Positions 1 to 12,429 of a DNA stretch of 64,000 bases are shown one piece after another. Numbering within the stretch: position 1 is the stretch's first letter; the number at the start of each line of letters is the position of its first letter. Source of the stretch: Aspidapion aeneum (lineage: Eukaryota; Arthropoda; Insecta; Coleoptera; Brentidae); NCBI GenBank assembly GCA_963576565.1, contig OY755038.1, positions 179,093,452 to 179,157,451 on the forward strand, in the 5' to 3' direction. Under the pieces are notes generated by a model. The model saw only the letters and a program-made list of their open reading frames with translations. It had not been told where the DNA came from and ran no database searches. The translations under genes and the position numbers were made by a program.

Positions 1-1150
1 GAGGGGAACTTTCTTTACCAGAATTTCAAAAGAGGGGTAAAGATTTTTTTTTTAATATTTGATAAATACGTGGAATACGTTTTGGACCTCAGGCCAATAT
101 ACAACCTTTGGATATGTGCTATGTCCTGCCACCTCAGGCACTGTTGCCGGTTTTATTGAGGTGATAACGTATGACGTATATCTACCCTAACCTATTAGCA
201 ACGTATTAGCTTTATCTGACTAAATTTATATATTACATACAAGGTAACAACATTTTACTTTTATTTAGGGACACTTTAGGAAATATTACAACTTTAAAAC
301 GTTGCAAAAGTTTGTAAGACAAGATTAATGGTGGCAACGTACTGTCTTTATATAAAAAGCCGTACTTTCATTATAGAAAAACGGGCTGTTATTTTTTTTT
401 GAAATACTCATTTTGAGGCTTGTCTTCTCAGAAATGTTGCATAGCTTGAAAGTCCTAAATACAATTTTTGTTGGTAAATGGTTTACTTACTGTCAAAAAT
501 TCTACACATAGATACGATAAACAAATAAAAGGGAAGTGTCAAAAATACAGTTTTTGGAATGCTAATAAATTTAATAGTTTATATTAATTTGTATATTTTT
601 TGGTTTGCAATGATTATGACATGATGGATATGACAGACTTTTGAATATTTTTTAATTTATCCGTAAAAGTAAATTGAATAAAAAAAGGAGTTGTAATAGT
701 TAGTTAAGCCGTTTAAAACAGAAAAAAAAAATATGCAGGATATTGTGTTTGCCCACGCCACAGCCCAACGCGCATATTATAAATCTAGTAATAACCACCA
801 GCAACCAAAAGGCTCAAATGTCACGTGATGTCAGAATTTGTAAATTACATTCTTTATTATTTAATTTCCAAGAAAGTCATATTAAAATTATAATTTTTAT
901 TCGCTATATTGCAAATGCATCACCCTGTATATACAGCTTATTATTAATATTTTCCTGCACCTTGTGAGAGGTTAATGTAATGAAAAATTTGCATAGTTTC
1001 CTATTATCCTGCTTTGCAAAATTGCCAAATCTTGACAGCAACTTTCTTCAGTTTATAGTATTTGTAGTTACATATTTTTTCAAAACGAATTTCTCTGAGT
1101 TCATTTTAGGTTATTTAAATTTGTACTAAAGTATTAAATTTCTATTTAAG
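1..1150. other. AT-rich stretch, no gene seen
   Basis: No reading frame here looks coding; the longest open frame (743-967, 74 codons) has no recognisable motif and biased AT composition. The words GAGGTGATAACGTATGACGTAT (split over 157-180) resemble the hairpin repeat near 12250-12330, so this may be part of a dispersed repeat family. Confidence 0.5.
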
Positions 1151-1153
1151 TAT

Positions 1154-1219
1154 ACTAATAATTTCCGAGTTGGCCCAGGATTACTTATACGTAATCCTGG
1201 TTCAACTCGTATTATTAGT
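1154..1219. repeat. Perfect-core hairpin, 66 bp
   Basis: An inverted repeat reads ACTAATAA, CGAGTTG, CCAGGATTAC on the left and GTAATCCTGG, CAACTCG, TTATTAGT on the right, with a six-base spacer. The arms are about 30 bp. It could be a tiny foldback element or the subterminal hairpin of a larger one; no target duplication is evident. Confidence 0.7.
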
Positions 1220-1374
1220 GCACTCCAACAGGAATTTAAAACCAATCTAACTCAAAAACGATCTATAGTTCAAAAGATAATATGAAAAATATTATGCAAC
1301 TTTACATTATCCCCTGAAAAATGCCACGGAAACATAAAAATTGACTGTATTTAAATGCAATTTTCTGAAATAAA

Positions 1375-1570
1375 ATAAACGGATCCATGACGGATCTGAT
1401 ACCTTTCTAGCTAGCCTATTAGAACACTTCCCGTTTTCAGTTTTTTTTTACATATCTCAGAAACGAAGGCTTTTATGAAGTTTCAAGGTATTACACAAAT
1501 TATTAAGATAAAAGTGCTCCATTATATTTCCAAAGCCGCATTGATGCTCCGTTAAAAAAATCGCATTTAA
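1375..1570. repeat. Dispersed repeat, copy 1 (partner at 47710-47945)
   Basis: The order of words ATCCATGAC, GATACCTT-CTAGCTAGCCTA, ACACTTC, ATATCTCAGAAAC, ACACAAATTATTAAG and TTCCGAT/GCTCCGTT is shared with 47715-47935 in the same orientation. The stretch after it (1680-1760) has GACAGAGATACACGCAGACAGACG, a run typical of insect interspersed repeats. No coding capacity was seen. Confidence 0.65.
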
Positions 1571-4139
1571 AAAAAAAATTAATTGTCAAAAAACTATCAA
1601 GCATTAGAGGATTTGGACCAAAATCTATTCAGCTCGTTACAATGTCAAACACTATTTCACCTAAACATTTCATGAAAATGGGTTCAGCGGTTTAGGAGCT
1701 ATCGTGTTACGGACAGAGATACACGCAGACAGACGTCACAACGATATTGCTCAGATAGCTTCAAACACACCCAAATCCCGCAGTTTCGGGGTTATCTCAA
1801 TTTTTTTTTGTTTTGTCGCTTAAAAAGCAAAGCTTAGTAGGAGTAAGTTTTTTCTTCTCTTGAAATAGCTGAATTCCTCCAAAGACATTGAATATAAGTT
1901 ACAGCCAGGGACGTAGCTGCTATAGTGGTTCTTCTTATTGAAGGAAAAAGCTAAATAGCGCGTGACAAAACATCGCAAATTAAATTAAAGTGATTTTTTT
2001 GTTTATGCTAGCCTGACCAGGTTAAAAACACTAAAAATGCGCAATTTTGTCTGATTAATTTAACGTTAATTCTTTTTCCTGGCATTATCAATATTTTAAA
2101 TTAGTCAAGTGTTTTAAGAATTGGCTATGTTGGCGCAAATTAAGTAAAAAAGTCGCATCCTTATTCTTTCAAATTCGAATAAAACCCTAGTAATATGACA
2201 TTTGTTTTTTTTTTTGCTAAATCCGTTTTGGATCAAACTTACGGAGGTATTTTTAAGTAAAACTGGAAATAGTAAAGTATCTTTTTAACATGTTTGTTGA
2301 CTCATTTTTTTAATTTAAAATTGGCTAAGTAAGTTAGTCAAAGATTTATCATTATTAAAAAACCGGATTTTCTTAATAAAAATTTTTTAAAATCCGAGGC
2401 GTTTTAAAAGTTTTTTAAATTGACACACATATCTATAAAACGTTCTTTGCCACCACAAAAAGAAATTACTTTTAAATTGCTGCCCTTCATACCTACACAA
2501 CGGTAAATGTTGGTTTCAATTTTCTTTTATTTATAACACTTTTTTTTGGACTTCGTATTTATAGTCGAAGCAAATTAGGCGTAAAAATGACGACTAGTTA
2601 ACAAATTTATAAGGATTTGACATTTTTGGTTGGGAACTCCTAGTAGGAAACCTAAGGTGCAAAACCGAGGAAAAAATGTCAAAAATAATAACCGAAAAAT
2701 AGAAAATCAATGTCAGGCTTTGCTTCCTATAAAGCTTGCATTTACGATAGGTGTCCTTAAGGAAACCCCCCTACCCTAGGATTAACCTCCTCACCAAACT
2801 GAACCTCACGACGATTTACTGCGTTTATCTCACAAACCGTAACTTTTATATTCTTCATCAAATTTCTTATATATGATTCAAGTTTCAAGATTTATTCCAC
2901 ACATTTTAAATGTAAATTACAGAAATTCTAACATTTTTATAATAAATTTTTTAATTCTTTTATTAGTGCTGAAAGCGAAAAATTTAATCCTATAGTGCTT
3001 TTACCTACAAACAAGGGATAGAATACAAGAAAAAAATTAAGTAACTAAAAATAGCTTATTAAAATTTTAAAAACTTTAAGAACATTGACTAAGTAACTAC
3101 TGTTTATTACTTAATTTTTAAACTAATAATTTTAATTATAATACTAAACTTTTCCTGTCAAAAACAAACTCTTTACATATACTATAAATAAAGAAATAAA
3201 TCTTTGTTATTTTTTACAGACACATATACACACACACACACACACATGCATTCACATAAACCCATATGCTATAGGTATAGGTACAGGTCAAATTACTTTG
3301 ATAACTAGTGGACAGTGGTTTAATTATATAATAGATTCTTATGAACAGTAGGTCCGTAAAGTCTGGAATCACCCATTATTGCTGATTTAGCGACCGTTGA
3401 TTGGATGCCATGTTTGTTATTAAATAAATGACGTACTTCATGATTACTTTAAACTCTATTTGACCAATCAGGGTGCTAAAAAAAACTTATTTCATACAAA
3501 TGTCTTTTATTAAGTGTTTAGGTATGGAGATACCTTAACAAAAATGTACCACATTTGTAATGACCTATCAAAGCCAAATGTGAAAAAATATACCAGGTGT
3601 CCTATTTAAAGAAACATAAGTTTATGTCATAGCTTTTTCTGGAACATCCTGTATAATTAACCATAGCCTTTTCTAACTCGTATTTTAAATCTTTATTTGA
3701 TATCCAAGCTTTTTTCTAACAAACATGCAACTTTTTTAAAAAATTCGTGATTCTACACCTTACGGACACACTGTATAAGTAGGCATAATAAAGGGTTTTG
3801 AAAAAATAGAAAGATTAAAATCGGAAAATACAAACTCTTTTGATTTTTTGACAAATGATTTAAACATAGCATCTTTATTGAAATTCATTATAATCTTTGC
3901 CCCAAGCAAAATAAATATCCTTTGTGTATGGGATAGGGTTAAATAAAACATAAAATAATACGGAATTTTTTTATGCTCTTTAAAAATAGCCCCATAATTG
4001 GGACGCAATGGAGTTTTCTACAATAAACTTTATTATGCATTTTCTCTAAAGTACTTAGTATTTAGAAAATTGGATAAAACCTAATTATTTCAGTTTATTT
4101 TGCTTATAATATAGAAAGAAATATATGGAGGGGATATCT
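1571..4139. other. AT-rich stretch without a supported gene
   Basis: Only short open frames occur (for example 3760-4008, minus) with no motif. There is a CA microsatellite near 3221-3246. A short sequence at 3590-3656 begins ACCAGGTGTCC and ends GGAACATCCTGTATA, resembling the CAGGGTGTCCC termini of mariner-like repeats elsewhere in the window. Confidence 0.5.
3221..3246. repeat. (CA)n microsatellite
   Basis: About ten consecutive CA dinucleotides follow a short CATATA stretch. It is a simple repeat with no further context. Confidence 0.9.
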
Positions 4140-7100
4140 TTAACACTTTGTGGTTTTGTACCACCAACAGAAACAACTACTCCGAGGGAAAATACCCCTA
4201 CCGCATTGAATTATACTGCTGGCTTGATGCTTTCGTTGGGAACTTGTTAAAGCTGCTTGGTTTTCACTATCTCCAACGTCGATCACAGGGATACGAGTGA
4301 TCCCCGTCTGAAACACGTCCTGATAGTCAGGAACAACTGATCCATGCCAATCCACGACGGACCGGTTTCGACCTTTTGGGCCATCCTCAGGTGAATGTAG
4401 GCGATAGTTCCGTGTAGAGCATAAGTTTTGTACCACCAACAGAAACAACTACTCCGAGGGAAAATACCCCTACCGGCATTGAATTATACTGTTTCTTGAT
4501 GCTTTCGTTGGGAACTTGTTAAAGCTGTTTGGTTTTCACTATCTCCAACGTCGATCACAGGGATACGAGTGATCCCCGTCTGGAACACATCCTGATAGTC
4601 AGGAACATCTGATCCATGCCAATCCACGACCGGACCGGTTTCGACCTTTTGGGCCATCCTCAGGTGAATGTACCACCAACAGAAACAACTACTCCGAGGG
4701 AAAATACCCCTACCGGCATTGAATTATACTGCTGGCTTGATGCTTTCGTTGGGAACTTGTTAAAGCTGTTTGGTTTTCACTATCTCCAACGTCGATCACA
4801 GGGATACGAGTGATCCCCGTCTGGAACACGTCCTGATAGTCAGGAACAACTGATCCATGCCAATCCACGACCGGACCGGTTTCGACCTTTTGGGCCATCC
4901 TCAGGTGAATGTAGGCGATAGCTCCGTGTAGAGCATAAGTTTTGTACCACCAACAGAAACAACTACTCCGACGGAAAATACCCCTACCGGCATTGAATTA
5001 TACTGCTGGCTTGATGCTTTCGTTGGGAACTTGTTAAAGCTGTTTGGTTTTCACTATCTCCAACGTCGATCACAGGATACGAGTGATCCCCGTCTGTAAC
5101 ACGTCCTGATAGTCAGGAACAACTGATCCAGCCAATCCACGACCGGACCGGTTTCGACCTTTTGGGCCATCCTTAGGTGAATGTAGGCGATAGCTCCGTG
5201 TAGAGCATAAGTTTTGTACCACCAACAGAAACAACTACTCCGAGGGAAAATACCCTACCGGCATTGAATTATACTGCTGGCTTGATGCTTTCGTTGGGAA
5301 CTTGTTAAAGCTGATTTGTTTTCACTATCTCCAACGTCGATCACAGGGATACGAGTGATCCCCGTCTGGAACACGTCCTGATAGTCAGGAACAACTGATC
5401 CATGCCAATCCACGACCGGACCGGTTTCGACCTTTTGGGCCACCCTCAGGTGAATGTAGGCGATAGGTCCGTGTAGAGCATAAGTTTTGTACCACCAACA
5501 GAAACAACTACTCCGAGGGAAAATACCCCTACGGGCATTGAATTATACTGCTGGCTTGATGCTTTCGTTGGGAACTTGTTAAAGCTGTTTGGTTTTCACT
5601 ATCTCCAACGTCGATCACAGGGATACGAGTGATCACCGTCTGGAACACGTCTGATAATCAGGAACAACTGATCCATACCAATCCACGACCGGACCGGTTT
5701 TGACCTTTTGGGCCATCCTCAGGTGAATGTAGGCGATAGCTCCGTGTAGAGCATAAGTTTTGTACCACCAACAGAAACAACTACTCCGAGGGAAAATACC
5801 CCTACCGGCATTGAATTATACTGCTGGCTTGATGCTTTCGTTGGCAACTTGTTAAAGCTGTTTGGTTTTCACTATCTCCAACGTCGATCACAGGGATACG
5901 AGTGATCCCCGTCTGGACACGTCCTGATAGTCAGGAACAACTGATCCATGCCAATCCACGACCGGACCGGTTTCGACCTTTTGGGCCATCCTCAGGTGAA
6001 TGTAGGCGATAGCTCCGTGTAGAGCATAAGTTTTGTACCACCAACAGAAACAACTACTCCGAGGGAAAATATCCCTACCGGCATTGAATTATACTGCTGG
6101 CTTGATGCTTTCGTTGGAAACTTGTTAAAGCTGTTTGGTTTTCACTATCTCCAACGTCGATCATAGGGATACGAGTGATCCCCGTCTGGAACACATCCTG
6201 ATAGTCAGGAACAACTGATCCATGCCAATCCACGACCGGACCGGTTTCGACCTTTTGGGCCATCCTCAGGTGAATGTAGGCGATAGCTCCGTGTAGAGCA
6301 TAAGTTTTGTACCACCAACAGAAACAACTAATCCGAGGGAAAATACCCCTACTGGCATTGAATTATACTGCTGGCTTGATGCTTTCGTTGGGAACTTGTT
6401 AAAGCTGTTTGGTTTTCACTATCTCCAACGTCGATCACAGGGATACGAGTGATCCCCGTCTGGACACGTCCTGATAGTCAGGAACAACTGATCCATGCCA
6501 ATCCACGACCGGACCGGTTTCGACATTTTGGGCCATCCTCAGGTGAATGTAGGCGATAGCTCCGTGTAGAGCATAAGTTTTGTACCACCAACAGAAACAA
6601 CTACTCCGAGGGAAAATACCCCTACCGGCATTGAATTATACTGCTGGCTTGATGCTTTCGTTGGGAACTTGTTAAAGCTGTTTTGTTTTCACTATCTCCA
6701 ACGTCGATCACAGGGATACGAGTGATCCCCGTCTGGAACACGTCCTGATATTCAGAAACAACTGATCCATGCCAATCCACGACCGGACCGGTTTCGACCT
6801 TTTGGGCCACCCTCAGGTGAATGTAGGCGATAGGTCCGTGTAGAGCATAAGTTTTGTACCACCAACAGAAACAACTAATCCGAGGGAAAATACCCCTACT
6901 GGCATTGAATTTTACTGCTGGCTTGATGCTTTCGTTGGGAACTTGTTAAAGCTGTTTGGTTTTCACTGTCTCCAACGTCGATTACAGGGATACGAGTGAT
7001 CTTCGTCTGGAACACGTCCTGATAGTCAGGAACAACTGATCCATGCCAATCCACGACCGGACCGGTTTCGACCTTTTGGGCCATCCTCAGGTGAATGTAG

Positions 7101-10100
7101 GCGATAGCTCCGTGTAGAGCATAAGTTTTGTACCACCAACAGAAACAACTACTCCGAGGGAAAATACCCCTACCGGCATTGAATTATACTGCTGGCTTGA
7201 TGCTTTCGTTGGGAACTTGTTAAAGCTGTTTTGTTTTCACTATCTCCAACGTCGATCACAGGGATACGAGTGATCCCCGTCTGGAACACGTCCTGATATT
7301 CAGAAACAACTGATCCATGCCAATCCACGACCGGACCGGTTTCGACATTTTGGGCCATCCTCAGGTGAATGTAGGCGATAGCTCCGTGTAGAGCATAAGT
7401 TTTGTACCACCAACAGAAACAACTACTCCGAGGGAAAATACCCCTACCGGCATTGAATTATACTGCTGGCTTGATGCTTTCGTTGGGAACTTGTTAAAGC
7501 TGTTTTGTTTTCACTATCTCCAACGTCGATCACAGGGATACGAGTGATCCCCGTCTGGAACACGTCCTGATATTCAGAAACAACTGATCCATGCCAATCC
7601 ACGACCGGACCGGTTTCGACCTTTTGGGCCACCCTCAGGTGAATGTAGGCGATAGGTCCGTGTAGAGCATAAGTTTTGTACCACCAACAGAAACAACTAA
7701 TCCGAGGGAAAATACCCCTACTGGCATTGAATTTTACTGCTGGCTTGATGCTTTCGTTGGGAACTTGTTAAAGCTGTTTGGTTTTCACTATCTCCAACGT
7801 CGATCACAGGGATACGAGTGATCCCCATCTGGAACACGTCCTGATAGTCAGGAACAACTGATCCATGCCAATCCACGACCGGACCGGTTTCGACCTTTTG
7901 GGCCATCCTCAGGTGAATGTAGGCGATAGCTCCGTATAGAGCATAAGTTTTGTACCATCAACAGAAACAACTACTCCGAGGGAAAATACCCCTACCGGCA
8001 TTGAATTATACTGCTGGCTTGATGCTTTCGTTGGGAACTTGTTAAAGCTGTTTGGTTTTCACTATCTCCAACGTCGATCACAGGGATACGAGTGATCCCC
8101 GTCTGGAACACGTCCTGATAGTCAGGAACAACTGATCCATGCCAATCCACGACCGGACCGGTTTCGACCTTTTGGGCCATCCTCAGGTGAATGTAGGCGA
8201 TAGCTCCGTGTAGAGCATAAGTTTTGTACCATCAAGAGAAACAACTACTCCGAGGGAAAATACCCCTACCGGCATTTAATTATACTGCTGGCTTGATGCT
8301 TTCGTTGGGAACTTGTTAAAGCTGTTTGGTTTTCACTGTCTCCAACGTCGATTACAGGGATACGAGTGATCTTCGTCTGGAACACGTCCTGATAGTCAGG
8401 AACAACTGATCCATGCCAATCCACGACCGGACCGGTTTCGACCTTTTGGGCCATCCTCAGGTGAATGTAGGCGATAGCTCCGTGTAGAGCATAAGTTTTG
8501 TACCACCAACAGAAACAACTACTCCGCGGGAAAATACCCCTACCGGTATTGAATTATACTGCTGGCTTGATGCTTTCGTTGGGAACTTGTTAAAGCTGTT
8601 TGGTTTTCACTATCTCCAACGTCGATCACAGGGATACGAGTGATCCCCGTCTGGAACACGTCCTGATAGTCAGGAAAAACTGATCCATGCCAATCCACGA
8701 CCGGACCGGTTTCGACCTTTTGGGCCATCCTCAGGTGAATGTAGGCGATAGCTCCGTGTAGAGCATAAGTTTTGTACCATCAACAGAAACAACTACTCCG
8801 AGGGAAAATACCCCTACCGGCATTGAATTATACTGCTGGCTTGATGCTTTCGTTGGGAACTTGTTAAAGCTGTTTGGTTTTCACTATCTCCAACGTCGAT
8901 CACAGGGATACGAGTGATCCCCGTCTGGAACACGTCCTGATAGTCAGGAACCACTGATCCATGCCAATCCATGACCGGACCGGTTTCGACCTTTTGGGCC
9001 ATCCTCAGGTGAATGTAGGCGATAGCTCCGTGTAGATCATAAGTTTTGTACCACCAACAGAAACAACTAGTCCGAGGGAAAATACCCCTACGGGCATTGA
9101 ATTATACTGCTGGCTTGATGCTTTCGTTGGGAACTTGTTAAAGCTGTTTGGTTTTCACTATCTCCAACGTCGATCACAGGGATACGAGTGATCACCGTCT
9201 GGAACACGTCCTGATAGTCAGGAACAACTGATCCATGCCAATCCACGACCGGACCGGTTTTGACCTTTTGGGCCATCCTCAGGTGAATGTAGGCGATAGC
9301 TCCGTGTAGATCATAAGTTTTGTACCACCAACAGAAACAACTACTCCGAGGGAAAATACCCCTACCGGCATTGAATTATACTGCTGGCTTGATGCTTTCG
9401 TTGGGAACTTGTTAAAGCTGTTTGGTTTTCACTATCTCCAACGTCGATCACAGGGATACGAGTGATCCCCGTCTGAAACACGTCCTGATAGTCAGGAACA
9501 ACTGATCCATGCCAATCTACGACAGGACCGGTTTCGACCTTTTGGGCCATCCTCAGGTGAATGTAGGCGATAGCTCCGTGTAGAGCATAAGTTTTGTACC
9601 ACCAACAGAAACAACTACTCCGAGGGAAAATATCCCTACCAGCATTGAATTATACTGCTGGCTTGATGCTTTCGTTGGAAACTTGTTAAAGCTGTTTGGT
9701 TTTCACTATCTCCAACGTCGATCATAGGGATACGAGTGATCCCCGTCTGGAACACGTCCTGATAGTCAGGAACAACTGATCCATGCCAATCCACGACCGG
9801 GCCGGTTTCGACCTTTTGGGTCATCCTCAGGTGAATGTAGGCGATAGCTCCGTGTAGAGCATAAGTTTTGTACCACCAACAGAAACAACTAATCCGAGGG
9901 AAAATACCCCTACTGGCATTGAATTATACTGCTGGCTTGATGCTTTCGTTGGGAACTTGTTAAAGCTGTTTGGTTTTCACTATCTCCAACGTCGATCACA
10001 GGGATACGAGTGATCCCCGTCTGGACACTTCCTGATAGTCAGGAACAACTGATCCATGCCAATCCACGACCGGACCGGTTTCGACCTTTTGTGCCATCCT

Positions 10101-11271
10101 CAGGTGAATGTAGGCGATAGCTCCGTGTAGAGCATAAGTTTTGTACCACCAACAGAAACAACTACTCCGAGAGAAAATACCCCTACCGGCATTGAATTAT
10201 ACTGCTGGCTTGATGCTTTCGTTGGGAACTTGTTAAAGCTGTTTGGTTTTCACTATCTCCAACGTCGATCACAGGGATACGAGTGATCCCCATCTGGAAC
10301 ACGTCCTAATAGTCAGGAACAACTGATCCATGCGAATCCACGACCGGACCGGTTTCGACCTTTTGGGCCATCCCCAGGTGAATGTAGGCGATAGCTCCGT
10401 GTAGAGCATACGTTTTGTACCACCAAGAGAAACAACTACTCCGAGGGAAAATACCCCTACCGGCATTGAATTATACTGCTGGCTTGATGCTTTCGTTGGG
10501 AACTTGTTAAAGCTGTTTGGTTTTCACCATCTCCAACGTCGATCACAGGAATACGAGTGATCTTCGTCTGGAACACGTCCTGATAGTCAGGAACAACTGA
10601 TCCATGCCAATCCACGACCGGACCGGTTTCGACCTTTTGGGCCATCCTCAGGTGAATGTAGGAGATAGCTCCGTGTAGAGCATAAGTTTTGTACCACCAA
10701 CAGAAACAACTACTCCGAGGGAAAATACCCCTACCGGTATTGAATTATACTGCTGGCTTGATGCTTTCGTTGGGAACTTGTTAAAGCTGTTTGGTTTTCA
10801 CTATCTCCAACGTCGATCACAGGGATACGAGTGATCCCCGTCTGGAACACGTCCTGATAGTCAGGAACAACTGATCCATGCCAATCCACGACCGGACCGG
10901 TTTCGACCTTTTGGGCCATCCTCAGGTGAATGTAGGCGATAGCTCCGTGTAGAGCATAAGTTTTGTACCACCAACAGAAACAACTACTCCGAGGGAAAAT
11001 ACCCCTACCGGCATTGAATTATACTGCTGGCTTGATGCTTTCATTGGGAACTTGTTAAAGCTGTTTGGTTTTCACTATCTCCAACGTCGATCACAGGGAT
11101 ACGAGTGATCCCCGTCTGGAACACGTCCTGATAGTCAGGAACAACTGATCGATGCCAATCCACGACCGGACCGGTTTCGACCTCTTGGGCCATCCTCAGG
11201 TGAATGTAGGCGATAGCTCCGTGTAGAGCATAAGTTTTGTACCACCAACAGAAACAACTACTGAAAACCAA
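4140..11271 (-). repeat. 274-bp tandem satellite, about 26 units, hammerhead-bearing (retrozyme-like)
   Basis: The regular spacing of equivalent words (6622, 6896, 7170, 7444, 7718, 7992, 8266, 8540, 8814, 9088, 9362, 9636) gives a period of exactly 274 bp. Units are highly similar; one near 4590-4680 has a deletion of roughly 30 bp. The minus strand of each unit has a 62-codon open frame starting MAQKVETGPVVDWHG, but 274 is not a multiple of three, the frame closes in every unit, and no protein family is recognised, so I regard it as non-coding. The same region carries a hammerhead fold (separate entry). Known families of this kind are the ribozyme-bearing satellites of cave crickets, newts and schistosomes and the animal retrozymes linked to Penelope-like elements. 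Assignment to that class is inference from unit length, tandem layout and ribozyme. Confidence 0.95.
8145..8192 (-). ncRNA. Type I hammerhead ribozyme (representative unit)
   Basis: Read on the minus strand, the parts are in hammerhead order. Stem I 5' strand is AUUCAC; core CUGAGGA fits CUGANGA; then one extra U. Stem II is GGCC, loop CAAAA, GGUC. GAAA follows. Stem III pairs CCG with CGG over a GUC triloop, closed by the A of GAAA with U. The cleavage triplet is GUC, then stem I 3' strand GUGGAU. All three helices pair. Predicted cleavage lies between the complements of 8151 and 8150. The extra U between core and stem II departs from the textbook consensus, but the Penelope-like elements in this window have it too. 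Most units keep this sequence; some have broken cores. The fold is read directly; activity is inferred. Confidence 0.75.
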
Positions 11272-11281
11272 ACAGCTTTAA

Positions 11282-12329
11282 CTTTGTGGTTTGTATCCTA
11301 GCAAGAATATTACACATGCAACTAATTGATACTTTTTGTAGAATATCTATCAATCTTTGTTTAATGTCATTACAATCATTCTCAAAAATGAGTAGTTTTT
11401 AAGTTAAAGGCCACCAAATAAAGGAAATTGTGCAAATTCAAAAATGACGACAAAATGGTTGATATCATACCTCGAAAACTATTACTCTTACAAAACCACT
11501 TTTTAGCATTTTCGTATAAAATTTAGTTTTAAACTCTTTTACAAACACCAAGGGATTTTAGGAAAACAGAATTTGTGCGTCATTTTTTTAAAAAAGCTTC
11601 CTTGAATATTATGGACAGTCAACCCTATAATTTTGCCAAGTTTCGGACCTTTTGCACCAAAACCGCATTTTATGTCTCTAATGATTAAACTACTTAACTA
11701 ATTTTAAGTCTAAAGCCCATAGCACAGGGTTGAATAGCTGTCGCAAATATTTAATGTATTACAAAAGCAATCAATCAACCGTCGAAAACTACCAGAATAA
11801 TCAAAGAAATGTAAGAAGACTATCAAAATTAGTTCAATTATTTCAATAAGATAAAAAATACAATAATAATCGTCTACAAAGCCCCTTCTAAAATATCAGA
11901 CCCGAGACGTTTCCGAGAATTCGATTAAACATTCCAAGGGTAAAAAGCAGGTAATATCTGAAATTACATACAACAAAGAAACCCGTCTCTAAAATCTAAA
12001 CCACAAGGTTGCCAAATTTCTGAGGTCGCTGCGACGCGGTCTTAACACGCAAAATACCTTTTATACCACCGAGGTGACTTAGTAGACCGTTTAGTTTCAG
12101 TAAAAGCGCCGCTAGCGCCACCGGTAGATACGTGAACTACACGGCCAAAAAGTAGCAATATATACCATTTTGTGACCTCAGAACAAAATTTTGCACACAG
12201 CTTGCTGAGTGTGTCAGGAATCATCCCTGAAATTTTTATTGAAAAACGTTGACACCTCAAAAAAGTGAGATGACAACGTTATATATGAGGTGACAGCGTA
12301 GTTTATATACTTTATTTTGAGGTGGCTAC

Positions 12330-12332
<3 letters not shown>
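11282..12332. other. Unique-looking AT-rich sequence with a small hairpin
   Basis: No supported gene. At 12246-12290 the words AACGTTGACACCTCA and TGAGATGACAACGTT form an inverted repeat, followed by two more degenerate GAGGTGACAGCGTA / GAGGTGGCTACGTA copies leading into the TA tract. This looks like a small repeat family seen also near 150-180. Confidence 0.45.

Positions 12333-12408
<76 letters not shown>
12333..12408. repeat. (TA)n microsatellite, about 38 units
   Basis: An uninterrupted TA dinucleotide tract of about 76 bp. It also produces a spurious minus-strand open frame of alternating Tyr-Ile. Confidence 0.97.
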
Positions 12409-12410
<2 letters not shown>

Positions 12411-12429
12411 AAAACCAATCGACTGAAGT

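Noticed and set aside
1154..1219. Helitron 3' hairpin
   Set aside because: The palindrome is not followed by a CTRR end and no Helitron coding sequence is near.
4140..11271. Serial 62-codon minus-strand frames (MAQKVETGPVVDWHG...) as a tandem gene family
   Set aside because: The unit length of 274 is not a multiple of three, the frame stops in every unit, there is no protein family match, and the frame overlaps the ribozyme. It is a by-product of the repeat.
4140..11271. CRISPR-like array
   Set aside because: There are no short direct repeats with unique spacers; whole 274-bp units repeat, and the context is eukaryotic.
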